A stretch of 64,000 nt of DNA from Erysipelotrichaceae bacterium. GTDB taxonomy: Bacteria; Bacillota_I; Bacilli_A; Erysipelotrichales; Erysipelotrichaceae. The notes beneath the pieces were generated by a model. That model was not told where the DNA came from, made no database searches, and saw only the letters and a list, made by a program, of their open reading frames with translations. The stretch spans positions 1-64,000 of the forward strand of contig JAFWFS010000007.1 of the NCBI GenBank assembly GCA_017515475.1, written 5' to 3'. This document shows positions 8,301-17,571 of the stretch, piece after piece (positions within the stretch are counted from its first letter, which is position 1; every line of letters begins with the position of its first letter). The position numbers and the translations under genes are program-made.

Positions 8301-9314
8301 TTAGTTCTCCTCGCTTTCCAGCTGACTGCTGATGCTGTTGAGCAGTTTTTCATCCTTGATTTCAAAGCCAAGTTCACTGCCTTTTTTCAGGATGGCCTTT
8401 AATGCCAGATCCGGATAACTGTTTTCCAGACTGGAAAGGAAGTAGTAGTCGTTGAGGGCTTTCTCAACAGTAGAACCGGCGTTCTTGATGATATGATAAC
8501 CGAACTGTGATACTACGACATTCGATACTTCGTCATCATTCAGTGCCATAGCGGCTTTCGCAAACATCTCGTCGTAGTTTGCAGCGTTTTCTTCATTAAT
8601 GGCTCCGATATAACCGCCGTTTTCTTTTGAACCGGTATCATCAGAGAACTGATAGGCGGCATATTCAAAGGTATTGTTTTCATCCTTAAGATACTCCAGG
8701 ACATTATTCAAGGCAGCACTCTGCTCCATGGTCGGATTTGCCGTATACTCTAAGATGTTGCCTTCTTCGTCATAGACAGGCTCCGTTTCACATTGAATCA
8801 GAATGTGGTAAATGATTCTGCCATTGGTTCCCAGTGTCGGAGTAACATAAGCATCCGTATTGGCCGTAACATAATCTCTGATCAGCTGATCCTGTTTCTG
8901 GGCATCAATATAGTACTGTGTCAGATCATCCAGACCGTTGGTATAACCCATGGTCTTTAATGAAGAAAGAACGTAATCCTGAGAATAGGATTGAAGAATC
9001 GTTGCCGCATAGGCAGCAGCGTTGTTTTTCATTTCCTCGGTCGTTTCAATGCCGGCTTCAAAGACCGCTCTTTCATAAGCTACGACAGCCTGAGTCTGAC
9101 CGGCAGCCGCATAAAGATTCTCGTAAAAGTCGTCTGCATATACCGGTTCACCGTCGACCGTATAGACGACATACTTGCCGTCGATCTGTCTGTTTGATAC
9201 GGTGATTTCTCTGTTCTTATAGGAATCGGCTGCATAGATGCCGATAAACACCAGCAGGGCTACAGCGATCAGACAGATAAACCAGTATTTTTTTAATAAT
9301 TCTTTTTTATCCAT
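8301..9314 (-). CDS. prsA: Membrane-anchored PpiC-type peptidyl-prolyl isomerase (PrsA/SurA-like)
   Basis: Extracytoplasmic folding factor for secreted proteins. The 337 residues have one N-terminal membrane anchor at about residues 10-29, without a lipobox cysteine. A SurA_N-like helical segment follows. The rotamase (parvulin) domain spans about 165-272: GRIIYHILIQ, then FEYAAYQFSDDTGSKENGGYIGAI and VSNVVVSQFGYHIIKN, matching the HIL...GG.LG...V..GYHII pattern. CxxL-type lipidation seen in classic PrsA is absent, so this is an uncleaved-anchor variant. It is the first gene of the three-gene minus unit ending in the HIT gene. GGAGG precedes the ATG. Confidence 0.82.
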   Translation of the reverse strand: MDKKELLKKYWFICLIAVALLVFIGIYAADSYKNREITVSNRQIDGKYVVYTVDGEPVYADDFYENLYAAAGQTQAVVAYERAVFEAGIETTEEMKNNAAAYAATILQSYSQDYVLSSLKTMGYTNGLDDLTQYYIDAQKQDQLIRDYVTANTDAYVTPTLGTNGRIIYHILIQCETEPVYDEEGNILEYTANPTMEQSAALNNVLEYLKDENNTFEYAAYQFSDDTGSKENGGYIGAINEENAANYDEMFAKAAMALNDDEVSNVVVSQFGYHIIKNAGSTVEKALNDYYFLSSLENSYPDLALKAILKKGSELGFEIKDEKLLNSISSQLESEEN

Positions 9315-9472
9315 ATAAATCCTCCAAACGTTATATATTGTAATATCTTTTTTATATTAATACAATTTCAAAATTCAGAATTCAGGTAAAGTTCAGAAAA
9401 GGTCATGTTGGATAATAAATAGGCAGGAAAACGGGAATAGGGGGTATAATGATTTCGGAAAAAGGTGATGAT
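9315..9472. promoter_or_regulatory. Divergent promoter region between the foldase unit and suf operon
   Basis: AT-rich intergenic region. On the plus strand TATAAT at 9445-9450 lies 22 bases before the preferred sufC ATG at 9473, with GGTGAT as ribosome site. No clear -35 is seen. No IscR/SufR-type operator can be recognised. Confidence 0.45.
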
Positions 9473-10306
9473 ATGAAAACTTTAGAAATCAGCAATCTTC
9501 ATGTATCTGTCGAAGATAAGGAAATATTAAGAGGTGTCGATCTGATTGTGCATCAGGGTGAAGCTCATGCCCTGATGGGGCCGAACGGCAACGGAAAGTC
9601 TACGCTGCTTGCGGCTGTCATGGGAGATCCCCGTTATACGGTAACGGAAGGTTCTATCATATATGATGGCAAGGATGTACTGAAGATGCCTGTGAATGAA
9701 AGAAGCATTGCCGGTCTGTTTTTGGGCATGCAGTATCCACAGGAAATACCGGGTGTTACCAACAGCGACTTCCTGCGGGCCGCGATCAATGTCAGAAGAG
9801 AAACGCCGATCTCGCTTTTCCAGTTCATTAAGCAGATGGACAAGACGATATCCGATCTGCAGATGAATGAAGATCTGGCACACCGTTTTCTGAATGAAGG
9901 CTTTTCCGGAGGAGAAAAGAAACGGAACGAGATTGTTCAGCTGGAAATGCTGAAACCCTCTCTTGCAATGCTGGATGAGATCGACAGCGGTCTGGACGTC
10001 GATGCGATCAAGATCGTAGCTGATGCCATCAGCAGCATCAGAAAAGAAAACAACATGTCTTTGATCATCGTCTCTCATTACGAGCGTTTTCTGGAGCTGA
10101 TCAGGCCTGAGTTTACTCATGTTCTGGTGAACGGAAGGATTGCGCTAAACGGCGGTCCTGAACTGTATGAGAGAATCGACAAGGAAGGATACGACTGGAT
10201 CTATTCAGATTACGGTATCGAGCCGGAGAAGCAGCAGAAACAGGAAAAAACAAGGATTTCCATCGGATCCTGCGCAGTAAGAGAAAGCCTGGAAGGTAAA
10301 AAATGA
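9473..10306 (+). CDS. sufC: Fe-S assembly ATPase SufC
   Basis: ABC-type ATPase that drives conformational change of the SufBCD scaffold. Walker A GPNGNGKST is at about residues 35-43, the ABC signature FSGGEKKRNEI near 146-156 and Walker B plus D-loop AMLDEIDSGLD near 167-177. The SufC-specific VNGRIALNGGPELYERIDKEGYDW follows. At 277 residues it is about 25 longer than usual because of a Gln/Lys-rich tail (QKQEKTR...) that ends in GSCAVRESLEGKK. The ATG at 9473 with GGTGAT upstream is preferred to the in-frame ATG at 9449, which overlaps the -10 box. It overlaps sufD by 4 bases. Confidence 0.96.
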   Translation: MKTLEISNLHVSVEDKEILRGVDLIVHQGEAHALMGPNGNGKSTLLAAVMGDPRYTVTEGSIIYDGKDVLKMPVNERSIAGLFLGMQYPQEIPGVTNSDFLRAAINVRRETPISLFQFIKQMDKTISDLQMNEDLAHRFLNEGFSGGEKKRNEIVQLEMLKPSLAMLDEIDSGLDVDAIKIVADAISSIRKENNMSLIIVSHYERFLELIRPEFTHVLVNGRIALNGGPELYERIDKEGYDWIYSDYGIEPEKQQKQEKTRISIGSCAVRESLEGKK

Positions 10307-11106
10307 TCGTCAGACAGGATAGCAGAATAGAACTGAACGGGGGATTCCAGACGGTCGACATTGATGCCGATACGGATCTGAAGCTCGAACTGAATATCAA
10401 GGATTCAGGAAATCTCTTTTTCAGAATCAGGAATGCCGGAAAAATCGAAATTCGCGGAACAGTTCCGGAAGAAAAGAATGTTGCCATTCTTTTCTGGAAC
10501 GATACGGATAAGAAGATCCAAACCGTCGAATCCTACGAAGTTGAAAGAGACGGAAGCCTCAGTCTTGCTTACGGCGAATGCAACGAGGGTGATACCTTAA
10601 GAGATGTACAGGTCAGTTTAAATGGCAGATCGGCTCACGCCGGTTTAAGCAGCGCTTCTTTGGTCAGAAGCAGAAAAGACTACCGGATGTTTGCGGTAAA
10701 CAACTCTGAAAGAACATCCGCAGAGATAAAGAACTATGCCGTTGTCTTAAAAGACGGTAAACTGATGATCGATGCGGTAGGAAAGATCATCAATGGAGCA
10801 AAAAGATCCAGGAGTCATCAGGTATCAAGGGCACTTTCTTTTGAGGAAGGGCAGAATACGACGATACTTCCTGAACTGCTGATCGACGAAAACGATGTCG
10901 AAGCGTCCCATGCCATGTCGATCGGGCGGGTCGACGAGAATCAGCTCTATTACATGATGTCCAGAGGATTGAATATGAAGGAATGTACGATGCTGATATC
11001 GCTGGGTTATCTGCTGCCGATCGCGGATATTATCGCAAACGAAGAGATGAGAAAGGCATTAAGAGAAGAACTGGAAAGGAAAATCAGAGAACTATGTTTG
11101 ATGTAA
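10303..11106 (+). CDS. sufD: Fe-S assembly scaffold protein SufD (short form)
   Basis: Partner of SufB and SufC in the Fe-S cluster assembly complex. The C-terminal half is recognisable: RDYRMFAVNNSERTS, the central beta-helix core with AKRSRSHQVSRALSFEEG, and the tail ENQLYYMMSRGLNMKECTMLISLGYL, which mirrors the SufB tail. At 267 residues it is far shorter than the roughly 430-residue SufD of Bacillus, lacking most of the N-terminal helical region. Its place between sufC and sufS is canonical. A compact SufD is likely a lineage trait, since the reading frame is intact and overlaps both neighbours. Confidence 0.85.
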   Translation: MIVRQDSRIELNGGFQTVDIDADTDLKLELNIKDSGNLFFRIRNAGKIEIRGTVPEEKNVAILFWNDTDKKIQTVESYEVERDGSLSLAYGECNEGDTLRDVQVSLNGRSAHAGLSSASLVRSRKDYRMFAVNNSERTSAEIKNYAVVLKDGKLMIDAVGKIINGAKRSRSHQVSRALSFEEGQNTTILPELLIDENDVEASHAMSIGRVDENQLYYMMSRGLNMKECTMLISLGYLLPIADIIANEEMRKALREELERKIRELCLM

Positions 11107-12314
11107 ACGAAATACGTAAAGATTTTCCTATGATCACGAATCATCCGGATATGGTTTATTTTGATAATTCGGCTACGACTTACAAACCGAAGCGTGTTCT
11201 GGATGCGATGATGGAATACTACACTTCCTATAACAGCAATATCGAGCGTGGAGACTACGATACGGCGGTCAGAGCAGATAAGGCCTATGACCATGCCAGA
11301 GAAGCGGTAGCCGGACTGGCAAACTGTGAAACAAAGGAAGTCGCTTTTCTGGCGAATGTGACTGCTGCATTGAACCAGGTAGCATACGGTCTTGCAAAGG
11401 ATCATCTGAAAGAAGGAGATACCGTTCTGTTAAGTGAAGCGGAACATGCCAGCAATCTTCTGCCATGGTTCTATCTTTCAAGACAGAAAGGTTTCAGGAT
11501 CCGTTACATTCCGCTGGATAAACAGGCAAACGTCGATCTGGAAGCTTTTAAGGACTGTCTGGACGATACCGTGAGAGTCGTTTCTCTGGCCTATGTGACA
11601 AATGTTCTGGGATCCGTTCAGCCGATTAAAGAAATATGCCGGATCGCTCATGAAAAGAATATCCTGGTTTGCGTAGACGGAGCCCAGGCGATCGGCCACC
11701 GCAAGGTTGATTTCAAGGATCTGGATGCGGATTTCTTCTGCTTTTCATCGCATAAAATGTGCGGTCCCGATGGCGTAGGTGTTCTGATCGGAAAGTATCA
11801 TCTATTGCAGGAGATGGATCCGTTGCTGCTTGGCGGAGGCATGAATGCCAGGTTTTATGCGGACGGTACCTATATTCTGAAAGATGCACCGGTGAAATTC
11901 GAAGCCGGAACGCCGAATATCGAAGGCGTCGTCGGTCTTTCCTCAGCCTGCGAATATCTGACGGATCTGGGAATGGATCGCATTAATGCGTATGAAGAAG
12001 AATTAAGAAGATATTTTATCGGAAAAATCAAGGATATGGATCAGATTGTCCTGTACAATCCGGATAATCTAAGCGGTCCTGTAACATTCAATGTGAAAGA
12101 CATTTTTGCTCAGGACGTCGCCGGGTATCTGGCATCAAAGAATATTGCTGTAAGATCCGGAAATCACTGCGCAAAGATACTGCACGAGATCATCGGTACA
12201 GATCAGAGCGTCAGAGCTTCCCTGTATTTCTACAATACGAAAGAAGAAATCGATGTTTTCACTGAAGCGCTGAAAGGTCTGTCTCTGGAATCGGCAATCG
12301 ATGTGTTTATTTAG
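11094..12314 (+). CDS. sufS: Cysteine desulfurase SufS
   Basis: PLP enzyme that takes sulfur from cysteine as a persulfide for cluster assembly. The 406 residues contain the PLP-lysine segment SSHKMCGPDGVGVL (about 221-234), the preceding cofactor contact CVDGAQAIGHRKVDF, and the persulfide cysteine in VRSGNHCAK (about 361-369), the group II pattern. The ATG at 11094 is chosen because upstream in-frame codons lie entirely within sufD; the overlap with sufD is 13 bases. It acts with SufU, the next gene, as sulfur acceptor. Confidence 0.97.
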   Translation: MFDVNEIRKDFPMITNHPDMVYFDNSATTYKPKRVLDAMMEYYTSYNSNIERGDYDTAVRADKAYDHAREAVAGLANCETKEVAFLANVTAALNQVAYGLAKDHLKEGDTVLLSEAEHASNLLPWFYLSRQKGFRIRYIPLDKQANVDLEAFKDCLDDTVRVVSLAYVTNVLGSVQPIKEICRIAHEKNILVCVDGAQAIGHRKVDFKDLDADFFCFSSHKMCGPDGVGVLIGKYHLLQEMDPLLLGGGMNARFYADGTYILKDAPVKFEAGTPNIEGVVGLSSACEYLTDLGMDRINAYEEELRRYFIGKIKDMDQIVLYNPDNLSGPVTFNVKDIFAQDVAGYLASKNIAVRSGNHCAKILHEIIGTDQSVRASLYFYNTKEEIDVFTEALKGLSLESAIDVFI

Positions 12315-12325
12315 GAGGAAAGAAG

Positions 12326-12784
12326 ATGAGTAGAACAGATGAACTGCTGAATGATCCTGTGTTCTTAAGAGAACTGGTCATGGATCATTATAAATATCCT
12401 CACAATCACGGACTGGTTGATAAAGAAGATATCCTGTCCAGACATATGGCTTCTGACAGCTGTATCGACGACATCACTGTACAGACCGATATTCAGGACG
12501 GCGTGATCAAAGACGTCCGTTTTGACGGCATTGCCTGTACGATTTCTACCGCAAGTACATCGATGATGAGCGATCTTCTAAAGGGAAAGAGTCTGGAAGA
12601 AGCCAAGAATATCATCGAAACCTATCTGAATATGATTGAAAACAAGGACTACGACCCGGAGAAACTGGAAGAGGCCGTAGCCTTTAAGAACGTATATAAA
12701 CAGGCAAACCGCATCAAATGCGCGACTATAGGCTGGAAAGCGATGCAGGAGATGATTGAAGAAAGCGAGAACAAGAATGAGTGA
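12326..12784 (+). CDS. sufU: Zinc-dependent sulfurtransferase SufU
   Basis: Accepts persulfide sulfur from SufS and passes it to SufBCD. The 152 residues keep all four zinc-site positions known from Bacillus SufU: Cys-x-Asp in DSCIDDITV, Cys in [10 protein letters not shown] and Cys in [12 protein letters not shown]. The Gram-positive insertion between the second and third cysteines is present. AGGAGG precedes the ATG, 11 bases after sufS. It overlaps sufB by 8 bases. Confidence 0.95.
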   Translation: MSRTDELLNDPVFLRELVMDHYKYPHNHGLVDKEDILSRHMASDSCIDDITVQTDIQDGVIKDVRFDGIACTISTASTSMMSDLLKGKSLEEAKNIIETYLNMIENKDYDPEKLEEAVAFKNVYKQANRIKCATIGWKAMQEMIEESENKNE

Positions 12785-14189
12785 TCGTAGAAATGAAGAT
12801 GCGATCTACGCTCAGGATGACTATAAGTACGGTTTTCATGATGATGTTGAGTCGCTGATAGATACCGGTAAAGGGCTGAATGAAGAGATTGTCAGAAAGA
12901 TTTCCGCCTACAAGAACGAACCGGACTGGATGTGCGAATTCAGGGTCAAGGCTTTTCATGTATTCGAAAAGATGGAGATGCAGAAGTGGGGTCCTGATCT
13001 TTCGGAAATCGACTTCCAGGATTTTACCTACTACCGCAAAGCATCTCAGGAAACGGAAAAGAGCTGGGAAGACGTTCCGGAAGAGATCAAGAATACGTTT
13101 GAAAAGCTGGGCATTCCGGAAGCTGAAAGGAAATACCTGGCCGGCGTAACAACGCAATACGAGTCTGAAGCCGTTTACCATAACATGCTGGAAGAGGTGA
13201 AAGAGAAGGGCGTCATATTCCTGGATATTGACAGTGCCTTAAAAGAGTATCCTGATCTGTTTAAGAAGTACTTTGCAACCATCGTTCCGCCGACGGATAA
13301 CAAACTTGCGGCACTGAACTCAGCCGTATGGTCGGGAGGAAGTTTTATTTACGTACCGAAAGGGGTAGAACTGGAAAAACCGCTGCAATCCTATTTCCGT
13401 ATCAATTCTGAAGCCATGGGGCAGTTTGAGAGATCGATCATCATCGTCGATGACGGAGCCAAGTGTTCCTACGTGGAAGGATGTACCGCTCCGCAGTATT
13501 CCAAGGATTCCATGCATGCGGCAGTCGTTGAAGTATTTGTCGGAGAAGGCGCAACCTGCAGGTATTCTTCCGTACAGAACTGGTCCAGCAATATTCTGAA
13601 TCTGGTCACCAAAAGAGCCAAGGTGGAAGCGCATGGAACCATGGAATGGATCGACGGCAATATCGGTTCTCGTATCTCCATGAAATACCCGGCATGTATC
13701 CTGGCGGGAGAGTATGCCCACGGTTTATGCATCTCGATCGCCGTCGGTTCCAAGGGACAGCAGCAGGATACGGGTGCCAAGATGATCCATCTGGCTCCCC
13801 ATACCTCATCATCCATCATATCGAAATCCGTTTCCCGTAACGGAGGCATTACAAACTTCCGCGACTGGATCCGTTTCTCCAGAAAAGCCGATTACTCCAA
13901 GGCCAAGATCGAATGCGATACGCTGATTCTGGATGATATCTCGAAGAGCGATACGATTCCTAAGAACACCAACGAGAATCATCTTTCAACGATAGAGCAC
14001 GAAGCGAAGGTTTCCAAGATCTCGGAGGATGAACTGTTCTATCTGATGAGCAGGGGTTTAAGCGAATCCCAGGCGACGGAAATGATCATCATGGGGTTCC
14101 TGGAGCCGTTTACCAGAGAACTGCCGATGGAATATGCGGTAGAGCTGAATCAGCTGCTAAAAATGGATATGGAAGGAGCTATAGGATAG
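12777..14189 (+). CDS. sufB: Fe-S assembly scaffold protein SufB
   Basis: Main scaffold on which clusters are built with SufC and SufD. The 470 residues match the full family length. Recognisable blocks are [62 protein letters not shown], the [18 protein letters not shown] block and [26 protein letters not shown]. The ATG at 12777 gives the standard N-terminus; a TTG at 12756 with AGGAG four bases upstream is a possible alternative that would add seven residues. It is the last gene of the suf operon; its end lies in the terminator at 14175-14198. Confidence 0.97.
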   Translation: MSDRRNEDAIYAQDDYKYGFHDDVESLIDTGKGLNEEIVRKISAYKNEPDWMCEFRVKAFHVFEKMEMQKWGPDLSEIDFQDFTYYRKASQETEKSWEDVPEEIKNTFEKLGIPEAERKYLAGVTTQYESEAVYHNMLEEVKEKGVIFLDIDSALKEYPDLFKKYFATIVPPTDNKLAALNSAVWSGGSFIYVPKGVELEKPLQSYFRINSEAMGQFERSIIIVDDGAKCSYVEGCTAPQYSKDSMHAAVVEVFVGEGATCRYSSVQNWSSNILNLVTKRAKVEAHGTMEWIDGNIGSRISMKYPACILAGEYAHGLCISIAVGSKGQQQDTGAKMIHLAPHTSSSIISKSVSRNGGITNFRDWIRFSRKADYSKAKIECDTLILDDISKSDTIPKNTNENHLSTIEHEAKVSKISEDELFYLMSRGLSESQATEMIIMGFLEPFTRELPMEYAVELNQLLKMDMEGAIG

Positions 14190-14198
14190 CTCCTTTTT
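14175..14198 (+). terminator. Rho-independent terminator of the suf operon
   Basis: GGAGCTAT, loop AGG, ATAGCTCC followed by TTTTT: a perfect 8-bp stem overlapping the sufB stop. Confidence 0.88.
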
Positions 14199-14200
14199 CT

Positions 14201-14209
14201 TGCTATAAT
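14201..14209 (+). promoter_or_regulatory. Extended -10 promoter of priA, leaderless type
   Basis: TGC-TATAAT ends 6 bases before the priA ATG at 14216. The would-be -35 position lies in the suf terminator and does not match consensus. No ribosome site fits between the box and the ATG. Confidence 0.6.
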
Positions 14210-14215
14210 GATGGT

Positions 14216-16372
14216 ATGTATCTGATTGAAGTCTATGTCACAAACGCCACTCTGAATGTCGACAGGCCGTTTACTTATTATTCCGATACACCTGTACAGA
14301 AATTCTGCAGGGTAAAGGTAGAATTTCATCGTGCGCCGAACCACGCGATCGTATCGGGATGCAGATACACGGATAAAGATCTTCGGGGAATCAGGGAAGA
14401 ACTGGGATTTGAACCGCTTCCGATACTGGAAGTGATAGACAATGAGCCGGTGCTGTCCGATGAGCTTTTTGAACTGGCGTTCTGGCTTTCGAGAACGACC
14501 GTGTCGCCGTTGATCAGCTGTCTTAATGCGATGCTGCCGAAGACCCTAAAAACAGACAAAAACATCAAGAATCCCAAGATGATCAGAAGAATCAGAAAGA
14601 ATGCGGGAGAATTCGATCTGACGGAGAAACAGAGAAAAGTCTTTGAACAGCTGACAGACGACATGACACTGACGGATGCGAACAGGATCAGCACCGGTAT
14701 TGTCAAGAAGCTGCTGGAAAAAGGCGCGATCAGTGAATACGCTTCTGAAGTGGAATACGTGAACAGGCCGATTTCCAAGTCTTCATTCAAACAGCTGACG
14801 CCCGATCAGCAGAAATCCTTTAACAGAATCATTGAAACGGATAAGACCGTATCCCTGCTGTTTGGCGTAACCGGCAGCGGCAAGACGGAAGTCTATCTTC
14901 ATCTTGCGAGGTATTACCTGAAACAGAACAGGGATGTTCTGATCCTGGTCCCTGAGATCTCCTTGACGCCGCAGATGATACAACGGGTAAAAGAACGCTT
15001 TGAAGACGTCGTATTCTATCATTCGGAATTATCGGACCAGGAGCGATATGAGCAGTATAAAAGAGTAAAACAGGGCGAGGTAAGGATCGTCGTAGGCACC
15101 AGAAGCGCGATCTTCCTGCCGTTTCAGAAACTGGGAATGATCATCATTGACGAAGAACATGACCAGTCCTACAAGCAGGATAACGTGCCGTGCTACCATG
15201 TTAAGAATGTGGCATTCAGACGTGCTCTGACGCATCAGGCCAAAGTACTTCTGGCGAGTGCTACACCTTCCCTTGAATCCTATACCAGAGCCTTAAAAGG
15301 GGATTACGAGTTCCTGCAGCTGCAGAACAGGATCAATCTTAATCTCCCGGAGATCAAAGTCATAGATCTGGCCAGACAGATCAGGCAAAGAGATTCCTAT
15401 ATCATTTCAAAGCCTCTGGATGAAGCCATCAGGAACACTCTGGAGCAGAGTAAACAGGTGATCATTTTACTGAATAGACGAGGATATTCACCGATCATCA
15501 AATGCAGCGAATGTTCTACGACGCTGATGTGCACGGACTGCGATACTCCTTTGAATTATCACAAGGATGAAAACGTACTGAAATGTCATCAGTGCGGTAG
15601 AACATACAGAATACCGAAGACCTGTCCGAACTGCGGCAGGGATTCTCTGGTCTATTATGGATTCGGAACCAAAAGAGTCGAAGAAGAGCTCCATCAGCGT
15701 TATCCTGAAGCCAGGATTGAAAGAATGGACCGTGACAATGTGGAAAGAAAAGGAGCTCATGAGAACATCCTGAAGCACTTTGAGGCTCATGAGACGGATA
15801 TTCTGATCGGAACACAGATGATCGCCAAGGGTCTGGATTATCCCGATGTTACACTGGTAGGCATCCTGAATGCCGACGCCGGTCTGATGCATCAGGACTA
15901 CAACTCCGCCAAAATGACTTTTGATCTACTGATGCAGGCATCAGGTAGATCCGGCAGGGCCGACAGCAAGGGACAGGTGATTATCCAAGCCTTCAATACC
16001 GAACACTATGCCATCAAGGCCGTTATGAATCAGGATTACGGCTATTTCTACCGTATTGAGATGAACTACCGGGAAAAGACCGGTTATCCGCCGTATTCGC
16101 ACATTATAGAAATGATCATTTCCGATACAAACGAATCCAGACTAAATACTTCAGCCGAACTTCTGGATGAAGAAATCGGCAGACTGAAATACAAGAAATA
16201 CCGTCTATATGAGATGGCCAGGATCAAGAAACAGTTCAGAAAGAGAATACTGATCATGGATAAGGATCTCATCGGCATGCTGAAAGATCTTCATCAGATC
16301 ATCGATAGATACCTGAAGAGAAACAACATATCCAGAATCAAAGTGGACATCGATCCGTTATATCTAGAATAA
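14216..16372 (+). CDS. priA: Primosomal protein N' (replication restart helicase PriA)
   Basis: 3'-5' DNA helicase that reloads the replisome at stalled forks. The 718 residues show the N-terminal DNA-binding domain, Walker A GVTGSGKTEVY (about 220-230), the DEEHD box near 312-316 and LASATPSLES. The zinc-binding cluster follows: CSECSTTLMCTDCDTPL, then CHQCGRTYRIPKTCPNCG. IGTQMIAKGLDYPDV and QASGRSGR are helicase motifs V and VI. The length is at the short end of the family. It starts a long unit priA-rsmB-rlmN-prpC-prkC-rpe. In most Firmicutes def and fmt follow priA; here rsmB follows directly, 2 bases after the stop. Confidence 0.97.
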   Translation: MYLIEVYVTNATLNVDRPFTYYSDTPVQKFCRVKVEFHRAPNHAIVSGCRYTDKDLRGIREELGFEPLPILEVIDNEPVLSDELFELAFWLSRTTVSPLISCLNAMLPKTLKTDKNIKNPKMIRRIRKNAGEFDLTEKQRKVFEQLTDDMTLTDANRISTGIVKKLLEKGAISEYASEVEYVNRPISKSSFKQLTPDQQKSFNRIIETDKTVSLLFGVTGSGKTEVYLHLARYYLKQNRDVLILVPEISLTPQMIQRVKERFEDVVFYHSELSDQERYEQYKRVKQGEVRIVVGTRSAIFLPFQKLGMIIIDEEHDQSYKQDNVPCYHVKNVAFRRALTHQAKVLLASATPSLESYTRALKGDYEFLQLQNRINLNLPEIKVIDLARQIRQRDSYIISKPLDEAIRNTLEQSKQVIILLNRRGYSPIIKCSECSTTLMCTDCDTPLNYHKDENVLKCHQCGRTYRIPKTCPNCGRDSLVYYGFGTKRVEEELHQRYPEARIERMDRDNVERKGAHENILKHFEAHETDILIGTQMIAKGLDYPDVTLVGILNADAGLMHQDYNSAKMTFDLLMQASGRSGRADSKGQVIIQAFNTEHYAIKAVMNQDYGYFYRIEMNYREKTGYPPYSHIIEMIISDTNESRLNTSAELLDEEIGRLKYKKYRLYEMARIKKQFRKRILIMDKDLIGMLKDLHQIIDRYLKRNNISRIKVDIDPLYLE

Positions 16373-16374
16373 AC

Positions 16375-17571
16375 ATGAACCAGAGAGAAACCGCATTAGA
16401 AATACTGTACAAGACGATCAAAGAGGAATCCTATTCCAATCTTTTGATGCGAAAAGAACTGGAGAAGCTGCCGCAGATCCAGCGTGCTTTTACGACGAAT
16501 CTGATTAACGGCGTATTAAGGAAATATGAATATCTTTCTTATCAGTTTCGGGATGAAGTAAAGTCAGATACAGCTTTGCGGATCAGACTTATCCTGTGCA
16601 TGGCTTTATACGAACGTTTCTATCTGAAAGAGAAGGACTATGTCGTAAACAACGAATATGTCGAACTAGGAAGAAACAGGCACGAGAAAGCATTTATCAA
16701 CGCCTTGCTGCACAAGATGAAAGCTCTGAAAGAAGCGGAAGATCCATGGATCAGATTCAATCTTCCGGAATGGATCTACAGGCTCCTGTCAAGCCAGTAC
16801 GACGAAAAAACACTGAAGAAGATATTGAACGTTTATCAGAAAATTCCTTCCGTCTATTACCGCATCAACAAGAAGAAATGCAGGATGGAAGATCTTGAAA
16901 AACTGAACATCACCGCTCTGAATGAAGATGTCTTTACTTCAACAGAAAATCTCCTGACGACAGAAGAGTATAAGAACGGATATTTCTATGTGCAGGACTA
17001 CAATAGCGCATCTTTATACAGACATCTGGATCTGGAAAAAGACCATACTTTGCTGGATGTATGCAGCGCACCGGGATCAAAGCTTTTCAACTGTCTGGAT
17101 GTCCTGAAACCGGAAAACTGCTACGCCAACGATCTGCATGAAAACAGAGTAAAACTGATTCGAAAAATGGCAGAAAAACTGGATTATAAGGACATCCATT
17201 ATCTGAATCAGGACGGAAGAAAGCTGAAGGATGTTCTGGATCTGCAATTCGACAGGATCATGCTGGACGCTCCATGTTCGGGTCTTGGAGTCATAGGCAG
17301 AAAACCGGATCTGAAATTCCATGTCAGACCGGAAAGTCTGGACGAACTGGAAAAGCTGCAGCTTGAACTGCTGCACAGTGTCAAGGAACTGACAAAAACA
17401 GACGGAATCGTTCTCTATTCGACCTGTACGCTGAACCGGAAAGAGAATGACAGGCTGGTCAGGAAGTTCCTGAATGAAGAGGAGCGATTTGAATTGCTGG
17501 AAGAGGATACGATCATTAATGAAGCGGGCGACGCTTTCTATTATGCTAAGATAAAAAGGGCGAAAGAATGA
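16375..17571 (+). CDS. rsmB: 16S rRNA (cytosine-967-C5)-methyltransferase RsmB
   Basis: Methylates C967 of 16S rRNA. An N-terminal NusB-like helical domain (QRETALEILYKTIKEESYSN) is joined to a Rossmann methyltransferase domain. The catalytic cysteine pair is present in DAPCSGLGVI and LYSTCTLNRKEND. SAM motif I reads DVCSAPGSK, where the family usually has APGGK. The 398 residues are somewhat shorter than the roughly 430-450 usual. The gene overlaps rlmN by 4 bases (ATGA). Confidence 0.93.
   Translation: MNQRETALEILYKTIKEESYSNLLMRKELEKLPQIQRAFTTNLINGVLRKYEYLSYQFRDEVKSDTALRIRLILCMALYERFYLKEKDYVVNNEYVELGRNRHEKAFINALLHKMKALKEAEDPWIRFNLPEWIYRLLSSQYDEKTLKKILNVYQKIPSVYYRINKKKCRMEDLEKLNITALNEDVFTSTENLLTTEEYKNGYFYVQDYNSASLYRHLDLEKDHTLLDVCSAPGSKLFNCLDVLKPENCYANDLHENRVKLIRKMAEKLDYKDIHYLNQDGRKLKDVLDLQFDRIMLDAPCSGLGVIGRKPDLKFHVRPESLDELEKLQLELLHSVKELTKTDGIVLYSTCTLNRKENDRLVRKFLNEEERFELLEEDTIINEAGDAFYYAKIKRAKE

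Noticed and set aside
8299..8377. N-terminal extension of the PrsA-like lipoprotein (26 residues upstream)
   Set aside because: It would hide a perfect lipoprotein signal peptide and lies inside the upstream coding sequence; the ATG at 8299 has the ribosome site.
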